A model generated the notes under the pieces. The model saw only the letters and a list, made by a program, of their open reading frames with translations, ran no database searches and was not told the DNA's origin. DNA of 64,000 bases from Paenibacillus faecalis (GTDB lineage Bacteria; Bacillota; Bacilli; Paenibacillales; Paenibacillaceae), in NCBI RefSeq assembly GCF_900289175.1, contig NZ_LT985747.1, forward strand, positions 1,601,375-1,665,374, read 5' to 3'. A program made the position numbers and the translations under genes. Below, in pieces: positions 41,286-51,144 of the stretch (its first letter is position 1; each line of letters starts with the position of its first letter).

Positions 41286-41894
41286 TTAAGATGAATATTT
41301 TACCGCTTTGAAAATTCGGTATCCTTTATCCTTCGTTACTTCCTCCACTTGGGGGAACAGGCTTTCCAATTTGGCTTTTGCCGATGGAGAGCCTTGTTTT
41401 TTCTGAATAACGACCCACAGCTGTCCCTGATCCTTCAGATGTTTAAAGGCTTGTTCAAAAATGTTATGCACCGTCTCTTTTCCAGCCCGGATTGGCGGAT
41501 TGGTTAGAACCACATCAAACTCTTTGCCTTCCACAGCTGAGAACAGATCACTCTCCAGGACGGTAACATTATGAATACCATTAAGCTTCGCATTCTCTCT
41601 GGCCAGCTCAACAGCACGGCTGTTGATATCGATCATCGTTACATGGCCGTCTTTTACCATTTTCGCCGCAGAAAGCCCGATCGGCCCATAACCGCATCCG
41701 ACATCAAGTACATGAGAAGCACTCGGAATATCCAACGCCTCAATCAGTACCCTGCTCCCATAATCGACTCCGCTTTTGGAAAAGACGCCTGCATCGCTAA
41801 TGAACCTGAATTTGCTGCCACGCAATTCCGTTTCCAGTTCCCTTCGGTCATGTCCGGTCACCGGCTTTTTTGAATAATAATGCTGATTCGGCAT
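41286..41894 (-). CDS. Class I SAM-dependent methyltransferase (RsmC-like)
   Basis: 202-aa methyltransferase of the MTS/RsmC family (YbxB-like in Bacillus). It has the SAM-binding motif DVGCGYGPIG near residue 65 and the catalytic NPPIRAGK (NPPF-type motif of N2-guanine or adenine methyltransferases) near residue 132. The rRNA substrate is inferred from the family and from its place between rplL and rpoB. The ATG has GGAGGTTGTC upstream. Confidence 0.88.
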   Translation of the reverse strand: MPNQHYYSKKPVTGHDRRELETELRGSKFRFISDAGVFSKSGVDYGSRVLIEALDIPSASHVLDVGCGYGPIGLSAAKMVKDGHVTMIDINSRAVELARENAKLNGIHNVTVLESDLFSAVEGKEFDVVLTNPPIRAGKETVHNIFEQAFKHLKDQGQLWVVIQKKQGSPSAKAKLESLFPQVEEVTKDKGYRIFKAVKYSS

Positions 41895-42004
41895 GACAAC
41901 CTCCGTATCACAAAATCTGCTGCCGTGATGACGGCACCAACCTCAAACATTCTCCAACTCTAGCAGTATAGCCTTCTTCCACAAATATCAGTCCATGACA
42001 ATAA

Positions 42005-42034
42005 CAAACCCCTTGAACATATTCAAGGGGTTTG
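42005..42034 (-). terminator. rplJL terminator / attenuator
   Basis: CAAACCCCTTGAA pairs with TTCAAGGGGTTTG over 13 bp around CATA. On the reverse strand it is followed by TTATTG, a weak T-tract, so it may allow partial read-through to rpoB. Confidence 0.8.
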
Positions 42035-42059
42035 ATTCATGCTGCAATGATAGAAGGAA

Positions 42060-42425
42060 TTACTTCACTTCTACGGATGCGCCAGCTTCTTCCAGCTTAG
42101 CTTTAACAGCTTCAGCTTCGTCTTTGCTTACTTTTTCTTTCAATGGTTTTGGAGCGTTGTCAACGAGTTCTTTCGCTTCTTTCAAGCCGAGGCCTGTAAT
42201 TTCGCGAACAACTTTGATAACGTTGATTTTGGACGCGCCTGCGCCAGTCAATACTACGTCGAATTCGGATTGCTCAGCTGCAGCATCTGCACCTGCAGCG
42301 CCACCTACTACTGCAACTGGAGCTGCAGCAGTTACGCCGAATTCTTCTTCGATTGCTTTAACGAGATCGTTCAGTTCCAGAACGGACATGCCTTTGATTG
42401 CTTCCAAGATTTGCTCTTTGCTCAT
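42060..42425 (-). CDS. rplL: 50S ribosomal protein L7/L12
   Basis: Stalk protein L7/L12 (121 aa). It has an N-terminal dimerisation domain, an Ala-rich hinge ([20 protein letters not shown], about residues 33-52) and a C-terminal factor-binding domain ([32 protein letters not shown]). It lies 66 nt after rplJ. Confidence 0.99.
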   Translation of the reverse strand: MSKEQILEAIKGMSVLELNDLVKAIEEEFGVTAAAPVAVVGGAAGADAAAEQSEFDVVLTGAGASKINVIKVVREITGLGLKEAKELVDNAPKPLKEKVSKDEAEAVKAKLEEAGASVEVK

Positions 42426-42491
42426 TTGGGTTGAACCTCCATTTTATATTTTAGATTAAATAATATTTATACTGCTGGTTGAATAAGGAGC

Positions 42492-42998
42492 TTACGCACC
42501 TTGCTCTTCTTCCTTTTCAGCCACGGCTTTAACCGCAAGCGCGAAGTTGCGCATTGGAGCTTGAAGCACGCTGAGGAGCATGGACAAGAGACCTTCGCGG
42601 GACGGAAGTTCCGCCAACGCTTTGATTTCTTCCACTCCAACGACACGGCCTTCTACTACTGCACCTTTCAGTTTCAAGGCATCGTTCTTCTTCGCGAAGT
42701 CGTTCAGAATCTTCGCTGGAGCTACAGCATCCTCGACACTGAAAGCAACAGCTGTCGGACCTGTCAATGCTTCGTCCAGATCAGTCAGCTCTGCAGCTGC
42801 TGTCGCACGGCGAAGCAAGGAGTTCTTCAATACTTGAAATTCCACGCCAGCTTCACGAAGCTGTTTACGCAGTTCTGTAACTTGAGAAACGTTCAAACCG
42901 CGGTAGTCAGCTACAACTGTTGTCGCACTTTCACGGAATTTGGAAGTTAATACGTCAACCGCTTCTTGTTTAGCTTGAATCACTTTTGCGTTTGCCAA
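42492..42998 (-). CDS. rplJ: 50S ribosomal protein L10
   Basis: L10 (168 aa), the stalk base that carries L7/L12 dimers and represses its own operon by binding the leader. It has the RNA-binding N-terminal domain ([26 protein letters not shown]) and C-terminal L12-binding helix ([21 protein letters not shown]). It starts at TTG 42998 with AGGAGGTG upstream. Confidence 0.98.
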   Translation of the reverse strand: MANAKVIQAKQEAVDVLTSKFRESATTVVADYRGLNVSQVTELRKQLREAGVEFQVLKNSLLRRATAAAELTDLDEALTGPTAVAFSVEDAVAPAKILNDFAKKNDALKLKGAVVEGRVVGVEEIKALAELPSREGLLSMLLSVLQAPMRNFALAVKAVAEKEEEQGA

Positions 42999-43011
42999 TG
43001 TCTACACCTCC

Positions 43012-43195
43012 TGATTGTATAGTTAGCTGGGACCTCAACGGCCACCATCCTACGGGCACTAAAAAAGCCTCCGTAGAATCACGAAGGCCTGATGAAAGCA
43101 TCATTATGCCGGTCACCCGAACAAAATGCTGACGTTCTATCATAACACCTCGGTAGGAAATTAAGCCAGCTAACGGCACCTACTGTCTACGGTAA
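43012..43195 (-). promoter_or_regulatory. L10 leader RNA
   Basis: The 5' leader of rplJ contains CCGTAGACAGTAGGTGCC, GGCTTAATTTCCTACCGAGG and a downstream hairpin (CTTCGTGATTCTACGGAGG then TTTTTTAG). These are the conserved elements of the ribosomal-protein L10 leader, where L10(L12)4 binding promotes termination. Confidence 0.85.
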
Positions 43196-43280
43196 GCATA
43201 TTCAACTTTAAATGGTCAGTCACAAGGACTCACAACTTTTTCATAATATCAAACCCTGACAATGAAGTCAATGGCATATA

Positions 43281-43973
43281 TTATTTAAAAGAAGTTGCGT
43301 TCACGCGAGCACTAGGGCCCATTGTCGAAGATACAGCGATATTCTTCAGGAATACACCTTTAGCAGCCGCTGGCTTCGCGCGGTTCAATGCATCCACAAG
43401 AGCCTTGAGGTTGTCATAGAGTTTATCCGCGTCAAAGGACACTTTACCAATTGGAGCGTGAATTTGACCTGCTTTGTCCAGACGGTATTCGATTTTACCG
43501 GCTTTGATTTCTTGAACAGCCTTGCCAACATCGAAAGTAACCGTACCGGCTTTAGGGTTAGGCATCAGGCCTTTACCACCGAGCAGACGGCCCAATTTAC
43601 CGACTTCGCTCATCATATCAGGTGTAGCTACGCAGACATCGAAGTCAAACCAGCCTTGTTGAATTTTGTTGATCATATCCTGATCGCCAACAAAATCCGC
43701 GCCAGCTGCTTCTGCTTCCTTCGCTTTTTCACCTTTAGCAAATACCAGAACGCGCTTTGTTTTACCCGTACCGTGAGGCAGGACTACAACGCCACGAACA
43801 GCCTGGTCTTGTTTACGAGGGTCTACCCCCAAACGCACTGCCACTTCAACAGTTTCGTCAAATTTGGCAGATGCCGCCTTCTTCACAAGCTCAACAGCTT
43901 CCAAAGGCTCATATGTTGCTTCGCTGTCAATCAGCTTAACAGCTTCAAGGTATTTCTTACCGTGTTTAGCCAT
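43281..43973 (-). CDS. rplA: 50S ribosomal protein L1
   Basis: L1 (230 aa) of the mobile E-site stalk. It has [16 protein letters not shown], the [24 protein letters not shown] and [18 protein letters not shown] blocks. The frame is open 45 nt upstream, but ATG 43973 follows AAAGGAGG and gives the standard length. Confidence 0.99.
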   Translation of the reverse strand: MAKHGKKYLEAVKLIDSEATYEPLEAVELVKKAASAKFDETVEVAVRLGVDPRKQDQAVRGVVVLPHGTGKTKRVLVFAKGEKAKEAEAAGADFVGDQDMINKIQQGWFDFDVCVATPDMMSEVGKLGRLLGGKGLMPNPKAGTVTFDVGKAVQEIKAGKIEYRLDKAGQIHAPIGKVSFDADKLYDNLKALVDALNRAKPAAAKGVFLKNIAVSSTMGPSARVNATSFK

Positions 43974-44054
43974 GATTATTTTCCTCCTTTGTGGTGATAG
44001 CGGAATTTCCTCCCACAATATTCCGGACTAAAGTCCGACAGCATCGAAAGACAA

Positions 44055-44480
44055 TTAATCTTCGATTGCAATACCCATACTACGGGCTGTACCTTCAACC
44101 ATCTTCATTGCAGCCTCAACGGTTGCAGCGTTCAGGTCAGGCATTTTGGTTTCAGCGATTTTGCGTACATCGTCGCGTTTAACCGTTGCAACTTTCTTCT
44201 TGTTTGGCTCGCCGGACCCTTTCTCGATCTTGGCAGCCACACGAAGCAGAACAGCAGCCGGTGGAGTTTTGGTGATGAATGTAAAGGAACGATCCTCAAA
44301 CACCGAAATTTCAACCGGAATAACCAAGCCTGCTTGATCTGCAGTACGAGCGTTAAATTCTTTACAGAATGCCATGATGTTGACACCTGCTTGACCCAAT
44401 GCTGGACCTACTGGAGGAGCTGGGTTCGCTTTACCTGCAGGAATTTGCAGTTTTACCATCTTGATAATTTTCTTCGCCAT
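44055..44480 (-). CDS. rplK: 50S ribosomal protein L11
   Basis: L11 (141 aa), GTPase-associated region protein needed for the RelA stringent response. It has [32 protein letters not shown] and a C-terminal rRNA-binding domain. Pro residues contacted by thiostrepton are intact. ATG 44480 follows AGGAGGTG. Confidence 0.99.
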   Translation of the reverse strand: MAKKIIKMVKLQIPAGKANPAPPVGPALGQAGVNIMAFCKEFNARTADQAGLVIPVEISVFEDRSFTFITKTPPAAVLLRVAAKIEKGSGEPNKKKVATVKRDDVRKIAETKMPDLNAATVEAAMKMVEGTARSMGIAIED

Positions 44481-44651
44481 GAAAGACACCTCCTTGCATC
44501 AATAGTGGTACTGGACGTTCCTTACGCCCTACCACAAGCGTAAACGGCTTCGCCGTCTTGGACTGGCAAAGCTTACGTTTCGCGTAAGAATCTAAGATAA
44601 AAGTAAAGTGTCTCACTTATACCCTCTTAGATTTCAAGAAACCTGAAGAAT

Positions 44652-45185
44652 TTATAACTTCTCCACTTGAGTATAGTCTAACTCCAGCGGGGTTTCCCGT
44701 CCAAACATGTTAACGTGAACCTTAAGCTTACTCTTGTCAGCCAAAATCTCTTCCACGGAGCCCACGAAATTCGCAAAAGGACCAACCTTGATTCGAACAG
44801 ATTCCTTGATATCGAATTCAATCTTCGGTTTCGGTTCCTCCATGCCCATATGCTTCAGAATCTGTTCAACTTCTTCTGGCAGCAAAGGCGTAGGTTTAGA
44901 ACCGGAGCCAGTCGAACCGACAAAGCCCGTAACTCCGGGTGTATTGCGGACAACATACCAAGAATCATCGGTTTGAATCATTTCGACCAAGACATATCCC
45001 GGATAAACTTTACGCATGACGGTTTTTTTCTTACCGTCCTTGTTTACAACTTCTTCTTCCATAGGAACAAGAACGCGGAATATTTTGTCCTCCATGCCCA
45101 TAGACTCGACACGTTTTTCCAAATTGGCTTTGACTTTATTCTCATACCCGGAATAGGTATGAACTACGTACCATCTTTTTTCCAT
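44652..45185 (-). CDS. nusG: Transcription factor NusG
   Basis: NusG (177 aa), an RNA polymerase-associated elongation/pausing factor. It has an NGN domain (KRWYVVHTYSGYENKVKANLEKR, residues 3-25, and PGYVLVEM) and a C-terminal KOW domain (VRIKVGPFANFVGSVEEI). It lies 21 nt after secE. A gap of 171 nt with hairpins (CTTACG/CGTAAG near 44572-44588) separates it from rplK. Confidence 0.99.
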   Translation of the reverse strand: MEKRWYVVHTYSGYENKVKANLEKRVESMGMEDKIFRVLVPMEEEVVNKDGKKKTVMRKVYPGYVLVEMIQTDDSWYVVRNTPGVTGFVGSTGSGSKPTPLLPEEVEQILKHMGMEEPKPKIEFDIKESVRIKVGPFANFVGSVEEILADKSKLKVHVNMFGRETPLELDYTQVEKL

Positions 45186-45206
45186 ATCAAGCCACCTGGG
45201 ACCCTT

Positions 45207-45398
45207 CTAAATTATCGCTTCGATCACAGCGGAAATACCGATGTCTAAAACCCAAAAATAAATCGTGACAAACGCAACAGTGCCGAAAACGATGAGCGTA
45301 TAGTTTGTCAACTCTTTACGATTAGGCCAGCGAACTTTCTTAAGTTCCGCCCAGCTTTCAGAGAAAAAGGAAAACAGAGACTTGAAACCACGTTTCAT
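45207..45398 (-). CDS. secE: Preprotein translocase subunit SecE
   Basis: SecE (63 aa), the short Gram-positive form with an amphipathic start (ESWAELKKVRWPNRKEL) and one transmembrane helix (about residues 35-57). It clamps SecY. It lies 21 nt after rpmG with GGAGGTG upstream. Confidence 0.98.
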   Translation of the reverse strand: MKRGFKSLFSFFSESWAELKKVRWPNRKELTNYTLIVFGTVAFVTIYFWVLDIGISAVIEAII

Positions 45399-45419
45399 GC
45401 CGACTACACCTCCAAAAAA

Positions 45420-45569
45420 CTATCTGGTTTCGCGATGAGGAGTTTGCTCGTTACAAAACTTGCAAAATTTCTTCATCTCCATGCGGTCGGGGTGATTTCG
45501 CTTGTTCTTTGTGGTTGTGTAGTTTCTTTGTTTGCAGCTAGTACAAGCCAAAGTAATAATTACCCGCAT
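45420..45569 (-). CDS. rpmG: 50S ribosomal protein L33
   Basis: 49-aa L33 read from the sequence ([17 protein letters not shown], with [14 protein letters not shown] at the end). Both CxxC pairs (Cys9/Cys12 and Cys36/Cys39) are intact, so it is a zinc-binding form. It starts the rpmG-secE-nusG operon, as in other bacilli. Confidence 0.97.
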   Translation of the reverse strand: MRVIITLACTSCKQRNYTTTKNKRNHPDRMEMKKFCKFCNEQTPHRETR

Positions 45570-45747
45570 GATGTGCACCTCCCGAAGACGTCCTTCTTCA
45601 TCAGAAGAACCCTATATTGATCCTAGTAGAAAGATCGACCCGTCCTGTAACAGACAAGCGAAATTTCTGCGAGATGAACAAAACCGTTGTTCCTGTGCAG
45701 TAACAACGTTCATTCATAAAACACGCGAATTTAGGCCTACCTAAAAC

Positions 45748-45776
45748 ACTTTATCACATGGTTAACGCCTTTTCAA
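45748..45776 (-). promoter_or_regulatory. Predicted rpmG-secE-nusG promoter
   Basis: Reverse strand TTGAAA (45771-45776), 17-nt spacer, TAAAGT (45748-45753), about 170 nt before rpmG. The intervening leader has no gene. Confidence 0.55.
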
Positions 45777-45856
45777 GCCTTTTTCTCTCTGAATGCAGGG
45801 GCTGCATCTACTTTCCATTATGATCATTCTTTTGACAAATGAAACGCCGAATTGTT

Positions 45857-45910
45857 AAAAAGAAACGCTTGCCGCTTCCCTCTGCAGGAAGAAAAGAGCG
45901 TTTCTTCTGA
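45857..45910. repeat. Dispersed hairpin, copy C
   Basis: AAGAAACGCTT and AGCGTTTCTTC form the outer stem, with CTTCCCTCTGCAGGAAG in the core. It lies between sigH and the rpmG promoter. Confidence 0.75.
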
Positions 45911-45943
45911 CTTACAACATAAGAGTTATATTTTCTTAAATTG

Positions 45944-45968
45944 TAAAAAAAGGCTCAAATCGAGCCTT
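45944..45968 (-). terminator. sigH terminator
   Basis: Reverse strand AAGGCTC, loop GATTT, GAGCCTT and then TTTTT, 27 nt after the sigH stop. Confidence 0.9.
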
Positions 45969-45994
45969 CTACATATCGTTCAACTCTAATTCTA

Positions 45995-46642
45995 TCACGA
46001 ATTATCCCGAACCTCCAAATAACGCTCAAGCTTCCGCTTAACCCGTTGGAGGGCATTATCAATAGATTTAACATGGCGTCTCAAATCTACTGCGATCTCT
46101 TGATAGGAACGGCCATCCAAATAAAGCATCAGTACTTTCCGCTCCAGATCACTCAGTATTTCGGACATTTTGTCTTCCAAGCCAACAAACTCTTCCTGGT
46201 TAATAACCAGTTCCTCCGGATCACATACCGCCGTTCCGCATATAACATCAAGCAGCGTACGGTCTGAATCCTCATCATAAATGGGCTTATCCAAAGAAAC
46301 ATAGGAATTTAGTGGTATGTGCTTCTGTCTCGTTGCTGTCTTAATTGCCGTAATAATCTGCCGTGTAATACACAGTTCAGCGAAAGCCTTAAACGAGGAC
46401 AGCTTGTCCCCTTTAAAATCACGGATCGCCTTATAAAGGCCAATCATGCCTTCCTGTACGATATCTTCGCGGTCAGCGCCAATTAAGAAATACGAACGAG
46501 CCTTGGCACGTACAAAGTTCCGGTACTTATTGATCAAATATTCAAGCGCTCCGCTGTCACCTTGGCGGACCGCTTCAACAATGTCTTCATCACTTAACAA
46601 ATCATACCCCGACATCATGACTTCCTTGAGGTTAACACTCAA
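45995..46642 (-). CDS. sigH: RNA polymerase sigma-H factor
   Basis: Sigma-70 family factor (215 aa) that starts the transition to stationary phase, competence and sporulation. Region 2 (YRNFVRAKARSYFLIGADREDIVQEGMIGLYKAIRDF) and region 4 (LSDLERKVLMLYLDGRSYQEIAVDLRRHVKSIDNALQRVKRKLE) are strongly conserved. Three starts are possible. TTG 46642 follows GGAGGG with 6-nt spacing; ATG 46615 follows AAGGA closely; the GTG at 46669 lacks a site. Confidence 0.95.
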   Translation of the reverse strand: MSVNLKEVMMSGYDLLSDEDIVEAVRQGDSGALEYLINKYRNFVRAKARSYFLIGADREDIVQEGMIGLYKAIRDFKGDKLSSFKAFAELCITRQIITAIKTATRQKHIPLNSYVSLDKPIYDEDSDRTLLDVICGTAVCDPEELVINQEEFVGLEDKMSEILSDLERKVLMLYLDGRSYQEIAVDLRRHVKSIDNALQRVKRKLERYLEVRDNS

Positions 46643-46701
46643 TAGAATCCCTCCGGCCCCGGAACGCACGGTACCCCGTCACTCGCTTGAAATATATGAC
46701 A

Positions 46702-46730
46702 AGTATATATGATGTCTATAAGACCGTCAA
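46702..46730 (-). promoter_or_regulatory. Predicted sigH promoter
   Basis: Reverse strand TTGACG (46725-46730), 17-nt spacer, TATACT (46702-46707), about 60 nt before sigH. An ATCCCTTTATTTTAGGGAT hairpin lies just upstream (46739-46757). In B. subtilis sigH is repressed by AbrB; no such site can be assigned by eye. Confidence 0.75.
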
Positions 46731-46802
46731 CCACGACATCCCTAAAATAAAGGGATAACAACCTAAATGTAAGGACTTTGATGATTTATATTAACATTTC
46801 AA

Positions 46803-47324
46803 CTATTCACGACGCCATCTCTCAAACATTTTACGAACATCCTCTGACAATTGACCATCCAGCGTGTTTCTCGTTCCTTTGGACTGGTCCTCCTTGATTT
46901 TACGTTTCACTTCACGTTCACTCAACTCTACCTGATTAAGAAGTTCCCGGGCTGAAATACGAAGAGCTCCAAGTGAAAAAATGATATGCTGCTCCATCAG
47001 ATCACTCGTAGCAACATAAATCTTACGCCGCCGGTGACTGAAATCTATAACAAGACGTTCAATGCATTCGTCGGCGGTTTCTTTTTCTTTCGTAAAATAG
47101 ACCTGAACCTTTCCTTGAGTGAAAGATTTGCCGAGCCCCGGAACTCGATAAGCATCAAAAACAACAATGACGCGAAGGCCCGAGAACGCCTGGTAATCCG
47201 CCAGTTTCTCCAGAAGAGCATCCCGGGCCTCCTGCATGCTGTCTTGTGCAAGCTGTGCAAGGAAAGGCCACCCGCCGATCATATTATATCCATCGACCAG
47301 CAGCACATCCCGCCAATCGGCCAT
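46803..47324 (-). CDS. rae1: NYN-domain endoribonuclease Rae1 (YacP)
   Basis: 173-aa NYN/PIN-like RNase. In B. subtilis, Rae1 cleaves mRNA in the ribosomal A site. LLVDGYNMIGGWP (Asp near residue 11) starts the domain; VVFDAYRVPG, TADECIERLV and YVATSDLMEQ carry the other acidic residues. The C-terminal half is basic and helical. It lies 6 nt after rlmB, so the two are coupled. Confidence 0.92.
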   Translation of the reverse strand: MADWRDVLLVDGYNMIGGWPFLAQLAQDSMQEARDALLEKLADYQAFSGLRVIVVFDAYRVPGLGKSFTQGKVQVYFTKEKETADECIERLVIDFSHRRRKIYVATSDLMEQHIIFSLGALRISARELLNQVELSEREVKRKIKEDQSKGTRNTLDGQLSEDVRKMFERWRRE

Positions 47325-47330
47325 TTTTCC

Positions 47331-48077
47331 CTAACCTTGAGGGCGACGACGGCGGAATACTTCATACATGACAACACCGGCAGCTACCGAAGCATTGAGC
47401 GAATTGATCTGTCCAGCCATTGGCAGTTTGACAAGCACATCACATTTTTCGCGAATAAGTCTGCCCATCCCTTTGCTCTCATTACCGATAACGACCGCAA
47501 CCGGCCCATTGAACACATCGGTGTCGTAAATTTCTTGATCTGCATCCACGACGGTTCCGACAACCCATACCCCCATCTCTTTCAGCTGCTCTATCGTTTG
47601 AGCAAGATTCGTAACTCTTGCCACCGACACATATTCAACTGCACCAGCAGATGTCTTCGAGACGGTCGCTGTGATCTGGGCTGAGCGTCGTTTGGGCAGA
47701 ATAACACCGTGTGCGCCTGTGCAATCAGCCGTTCTTAGAATAGACCCAAGGTTATGCGGGTCCTCAATTTCGTCAAGAATCAGCAAAAAAGGAGCCTGTC
47801 CCTTTTCTTCGGCAATTTTCAACAAATCATCCACTTCTACATAAGCATATGGAGCAGCTTGAGCAACAACACCCTGGTGCTGTACACCCGGGACCATCTG
47901 ATCCAGCTTGCGTTTATCAACATTTTGAATCACGATTCCATGCTTTCTAGCTTCCGCAATAATCGGCATCGTCAGATGCTTCTGTGCATGATCAGCGATC
48001 CAGATCTTGTTGATCGTACGCCCGGAACGGAGCGCTTCGGTTACAGAGTGCTTCCCCGCAATCATTTCTTCCTGCAT
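47331..48077 (-). CDS. rlmB: 23S rRNA (Gm2251) 2'-O-methyltransferase RlmB
   Basis: SPOUT/TrmH-family methyltransferase (248 aa). An N-terminal substrate-binding domain is followed by the knotted SAM domain with DEIEDPHNLGSILRTAD, VIGNESKGMG and LPMAGQINSLNASVAAGVVMYE, the three TrmH motifs. It has GGAGGAAG before the ATG. Confidence 0.95.
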   Translation of the reverse strand: MQEEMIAGKHSVTEALRSGRTINKIWIADHAQKHLTMPIIAEARKHGIVIQNVDKRKLDQMVPGVQHQGVVAQAAPYAYVEVDDLLKIAEEKGQAPFLLILDEIEDPHNLGSILRTADCTGAHGVILPKRRSAQITATVSKTSAGAVEYVSVARVTNLAQTIEQLKEMGVWVVGTVVDADQEIYDTDVFNGPVAVVIGNESKGMGRLIREKCDVLVKLPMAGQINSLNASVAAGVVMYEVFRRRRPQG

Positions 48078-48160
48078 AATTTCTTCCTCCCGAATACCTG
48101 TCCGAACTTATTATTTAAAGCCGGCGGTTTAGATGTATTTTTTGTCTAGGCTGTAGTGCG

Positions 48161-48604
48161 CTATTTAGCGGGATTGACCATAAACTCAATGGCTTGCCCG
48201 ATTAATTCGTGAAGACGATGATGCTGTTCCGCATAATAAAGATAACCTACCAGGCATTCAAATGCTGTCGCATGACGATATTCCAGAACGTCGGCATTCT
48301 TCGGAAGAGTACCTGATTTGGCATTTCGCCCCTGCCTTACAACATCCCGTTCCTCCTCTGTCAGCATCGGATCGAGAAAAGATAATATCTTGCTCTGCGC
48401 CTTTGCTGATACAAGGCTTGTCGCCGTACGATGTAAATGATGCGGCCTGAGATTCGGCAGGGAAATCAAATACTGACGTACTGCAACCTCATAAATAGCA
48501 TCTCCAATGTAGGCAAGCACGATCGGCGGAATCAAACGGACAGGCTTGGAAGGAGGGTAGGGAAACAACCACCCGCCTCCCAGCTCTTTGCCTGCGCCGC
48601 TCAT
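48161..48604 (-). CDS. mrnC: Mini-ribonuclease III (MrnC)
   Basis: 147-aa RNase III catalytic domain without a dsRNA-binding domain, which trims 23S rRNA ends in B. subtilis. It has LAYIGDAIYEVAVRQYL (Asp and Glu of the active site), RNAKSGT and HATAFECLVGYLYY. Its ATG overlaps the cysS stop (ATGA), the usual arrangement. Confidence 0.95.
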   Translation of the reverse strand: MSGAGKELGGGWLFPYPPSKPVRLIPPIVLAYIGDAIYEVAVRQYLISLPNLRPHHLHRTATSLVSAKAQSKILSFLDPMLTEEERDVVRQGRNAKSGTLPKNADVLEYRHATAFECLVGYLYYAEQHHRLHELIGQAIEFMVNPAK

Positions 48605-50007
48605 TTGCGCCGCCAGCGCATACCCTGCGCTGTATCCTCAAGCACAATGCCTTCTGCAGCCAACATATCACGGATTTCATCAGCACGCGCCCAATCTTTG
48701 TTTTTGCGAGCAGCGGCTCTTTCCTCAATCAAGCGCTCGATATCTTCATCAAGCAGCTCATCAGCGGATGAGTCCACAATGCGCAGCACTCCGTTCATTT
48801 CTTCAAAAACATCCAACACCGCCCGAAGATCCTCCGCCGGAACAGACGCCTGCTGCAACAGGTGGTTGGTCTCGGTAGCCCATTGGAACATAGCCGTAAT
48901 CGCATCCGGTGTATTGAAATCATCCTGCATTTTATTGTGAAACTCTTCGAGCACTTCAGTCATTTTCCGGGAAATATCGACTCCCGCTTTCCCTTCTGTC
49001 GAATTAACAGCCTTCTCCAACCGATGTTTCACGTTTAGAGCTGCATTGGCAATCCGATCTACGCTGTTCTGCGCTTGCTTCATGACCTCATCGCTGTAGT
49101 TAAGCGGATTACGATAATGCGTTGAAAGCATGAAATATCGGATAGCTTCCTTCGTGTACTGCTCCCGTAACTCCTTCACCAGCACACCATTCCCGAGCGA
49201 TTTTGACATTTTCTCGTTGTTGATTCGAATATAGCCGTTATGCATCCAATAATTCGCAAGCGGCTTGCCTGTCAACGCCTCCGACTGCGCCAGCTCACAT
49301 TCATGGTGCGGAAATTGCAGATCCTGGCCTCCGCCGTGAATATCGAGCGTATCTCCCAGATAACGCCGGACCATTGCAGAGCATTCTATATGCCACCCCG
49401 GACGGCCTTTGCCCCATGGACTTTCCCAAAAAATCTCTCCCGGTTTGGCCGCTTTCCAAAGGACAAAATCCTCAGGGCTTTCCTTACGCTGATCCACTTC
49501 AATTCGAATGCCGAACTGAAGTTCGTCGAGTTTTTGCTGAGACAGCTCCCCATATTTATCAAACTTTCTTGTCCGAAAGAAAACGTCCCCGCCGTTTTCA
49601 TAAGCAAAATCTTTTTCCATCAATTCACGAATGAAATCAATAATGCTGTCCATATTTTCCGTAACACGCGGATTGGATGATGCTCTAGGGATACCTAATC
49701 CGTCCAAATCCTCAAAATAAGCCGTGATGAATCTGCTTGCAATCTCCGGCACAGTGGTTCCGGTTTGCTCCGCTTTACGGATCATTTTATCGTCCACATC
49801 GGTAAAATTGACAACATAATTCACCTGATATCCTTGCTGCTCAAAGTACGAGCGTACTACATCAAAAAAGATCATCGGGCGCGCATTTCCGATGTGGATA
49901 TAGTCGTATACGGTTGGCCCGCACACGTACATGCTTACTTTCCCCGGCTCCTGAGGCTTAAACGTCTCCTTCATGCGGGTTAACGTATTATAAATTTGAA
50001 GTGCCAT
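48601..50007 (-). CDS. cysS: Cysteinyl-tRNA synthetase
   Basis: Class I synthetase (468 aa). The zinc Cys of MYVCGPTVYDYIHIGNARP (HIGH motif variant HIGN), the second zinc ligands in FPHHECE and KMSKSLGN are present. GTG 50019 is in frame, but ATG 50007 gives the MALQIYNTL start of relatives. The nearest AAAGGA is 14 nt upstream, so the start is less certain. It follows cysE and belongs to the T-box-controlled operon. Confidence 0.95.
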   Translation of the reverse strand: MALQIYNTLTRMKETFKPQEPGKVSMYVCGPTVYDYIHIGNARPMIFFDVVRSYFEQQGYQVNYVVNFTDVDDKMIRKAEQTGTTVPEIASRFITAYFEDLDGLGIPRASSNPRVTENMDSIIDFIRELMEKDFAYENGGDVFFRTRKFDKYGELSQQKLDELQFGIRIEVDQRKESPEDFVLWKAAKPGEIFWESPWGKGRPGWHIECSAMVRRYLGDTLDIHGGGQDLQFPHHECELAQSEALTGKPLANYWMHNGYIRINNEKMSKSLGNGVLVKELREQYTKEAIRYFMLSTHYRNPLNYSDEVMKQAQNSVDRIANAALNVKHRLEKAVNSTEGKAGVDISRKMTEVLEEFHNKMQDDFNTPDAITAMFQWATETNHLLQQASVPAEDLRAVLDVFEEMNGVLRIVDSSADELLDEDIERLIEERAAARKNKDWARADEIRDMLAAEGIVLEDTAQGMRWRRK

Positions 50008-50031
50008 ACGTAACGTCACGATCCTTTCATC

Positions 50032-50736
50032 TTATTGCTTTTCTCTGTCATTTTTATTCAAAGAGGCCGCTATAAAGGCTTCCTCCGGTGCTGACGGCTT
50101 CCCTTCTTTCAATACGGCCAGTTCCTTGCGCATATCATCTATTTCCTTCTGCATCCCCCTAAGTGTGTCCACGATCGGGTCTGGAAGCTTCGTATGATCA
50201 AGCCGGTCACGAATCCGTTCACCGTTACGTTTCACGACTTTTCCCGGATTACCGACAACGGTGCTGTTTGGAGGCACTTCCCGAAGCACAACAGCATTGG
50301 AGCCAATATTGCAGTTATCGCCAATCGTGAAAGATCCAAGAACTTTGGCGCCTGATCCAATGACTACATTGCTGCCGATTGTCGGGTGACGCTTTCCCTT
50401 CTCTTTCCCTGTTCCGCCAAGTGTCACTCCCTGGTAAATCACGACGTCATCACCGATTTCACATGTTTCTCCGATCACCACACCCATCCCGTGGTCAATA
50501 AACAGCCTCTTGCCAATCTTTGCTCCGGGGTGAATTTCAATGCCGGTCATGAACCGACTGAACTGTGAAACCATGCGGGCCAAAGAGTACCAACGCCGTT
50601 TAAACAAAGCATGCGCTATTCGGTGTAACCATAAAGCGTGAAGACCCGAATAGGTGAATACCACCTCAAAAAGTCCCCGGGCAGCCGGATCATTCTCGAA
50701 CACCGTTCTAATATCCGACTTCATCTGCTGGAACAT
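50032..50736 (-). CDS. cysE: Serine O-acetyltransferase
   Basis: Makes O-acetylserine, the carbon acceptor for cysteine synthesis. The 234-aa left-handed beta-helix enzyme has [23 protein letters not shown] and [19 protein letters not shown], with the catalytic His of IDHG and KRHP. The C-terminal extension after residue 180 ([11 protein letters not shown]...) is long and charged. ATG 50736 follows GGAGG. Confidence 0.96.
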   Translation of the reverse strand: MFQQMKSDIRTVFENDPAARGLFEVVFTYSGLHALWLHRIAHALFKRRWYSLARMVSQFSRFMTGIEIHPGAKIGKRLFIDHGMGVVIGETCEIGDDVVIYQGVTLGGTGKEKGKRHPTIGSNVVIGSGAKVLGSFTIGDNCNIGSNAVVLREVPPNSTVVGNPGKVVKRNGERIRDRLDHTKLPDPIVDTLRGMQKEIDDMRKELAVLKEGKPSAPEEAFIAASLNKNDREKQ

Positions 50737-50806
50737 CAACTTCTCCTCCTCCCCCAGCTATACCGGCATAAAGATATTTCAGACGAAAGCAGCGACTCCT
50801 GATTAT

Positions 50807-51140
50807 TTCTTACAAAAAAAACGCCTCTGCAGCTTTCGCTGCAGAGACGTCAGACACGCGGTTCCACTCTGCTTAAACCTAGCTGATATCCCTCCCTCAT
50901 CCGAAAGAGAAGAATGCCAGGTTTCACTCAAGTCTTTAACGGTGACGACCGGTATAATCTAACGAAACGAATCGCTTCAATTATACAGCTCACAGGCGCA
51001 TTTCCGCTTAATGTCAGCAGGATAACTTTCAGCCTGGAAGAAGTAAATGGCTCTGCATCTTCTTCCGGTTATCCTCTCTGGATGCTAACGATATTATGCG
51101 TACTTTTCCTGATCCCAGCTTTTTCGATGTATACTTTCTT
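50807..51140 (-). promoter_or_regulatory. T-box riboswitch leader of cysE-cysS
   Basis: The reverse strand carries the T-box sequence AGAGTGGAACCGCG (50857-50870). It is followed by a strong terminator, ACGTCTCTGCAG-CGAAAG-CTGCAGAGGCGT and then eight T (50813-50850). Stem I features (AAAAGTACGC, AGAGAGGATA, GGAAGATG) lie upstream. UGC (Cys) triplets occur near 51020 and 51055, but the specifier cannot be fixed by eye. Uncharged tRNA-Cys would allow read-through into cysE-cysS. Confidence 0.9.
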
Positions 51141-51144
51141 ATTT

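Noticed and set aside
44431..44616. Reverse-strand 61-codon frame between nusG and rplK
   Set aside because: It overlaps the rplK start in another frame and lacks a ribosome-binding site. The gap is better read as an rplK leader with hairpins.
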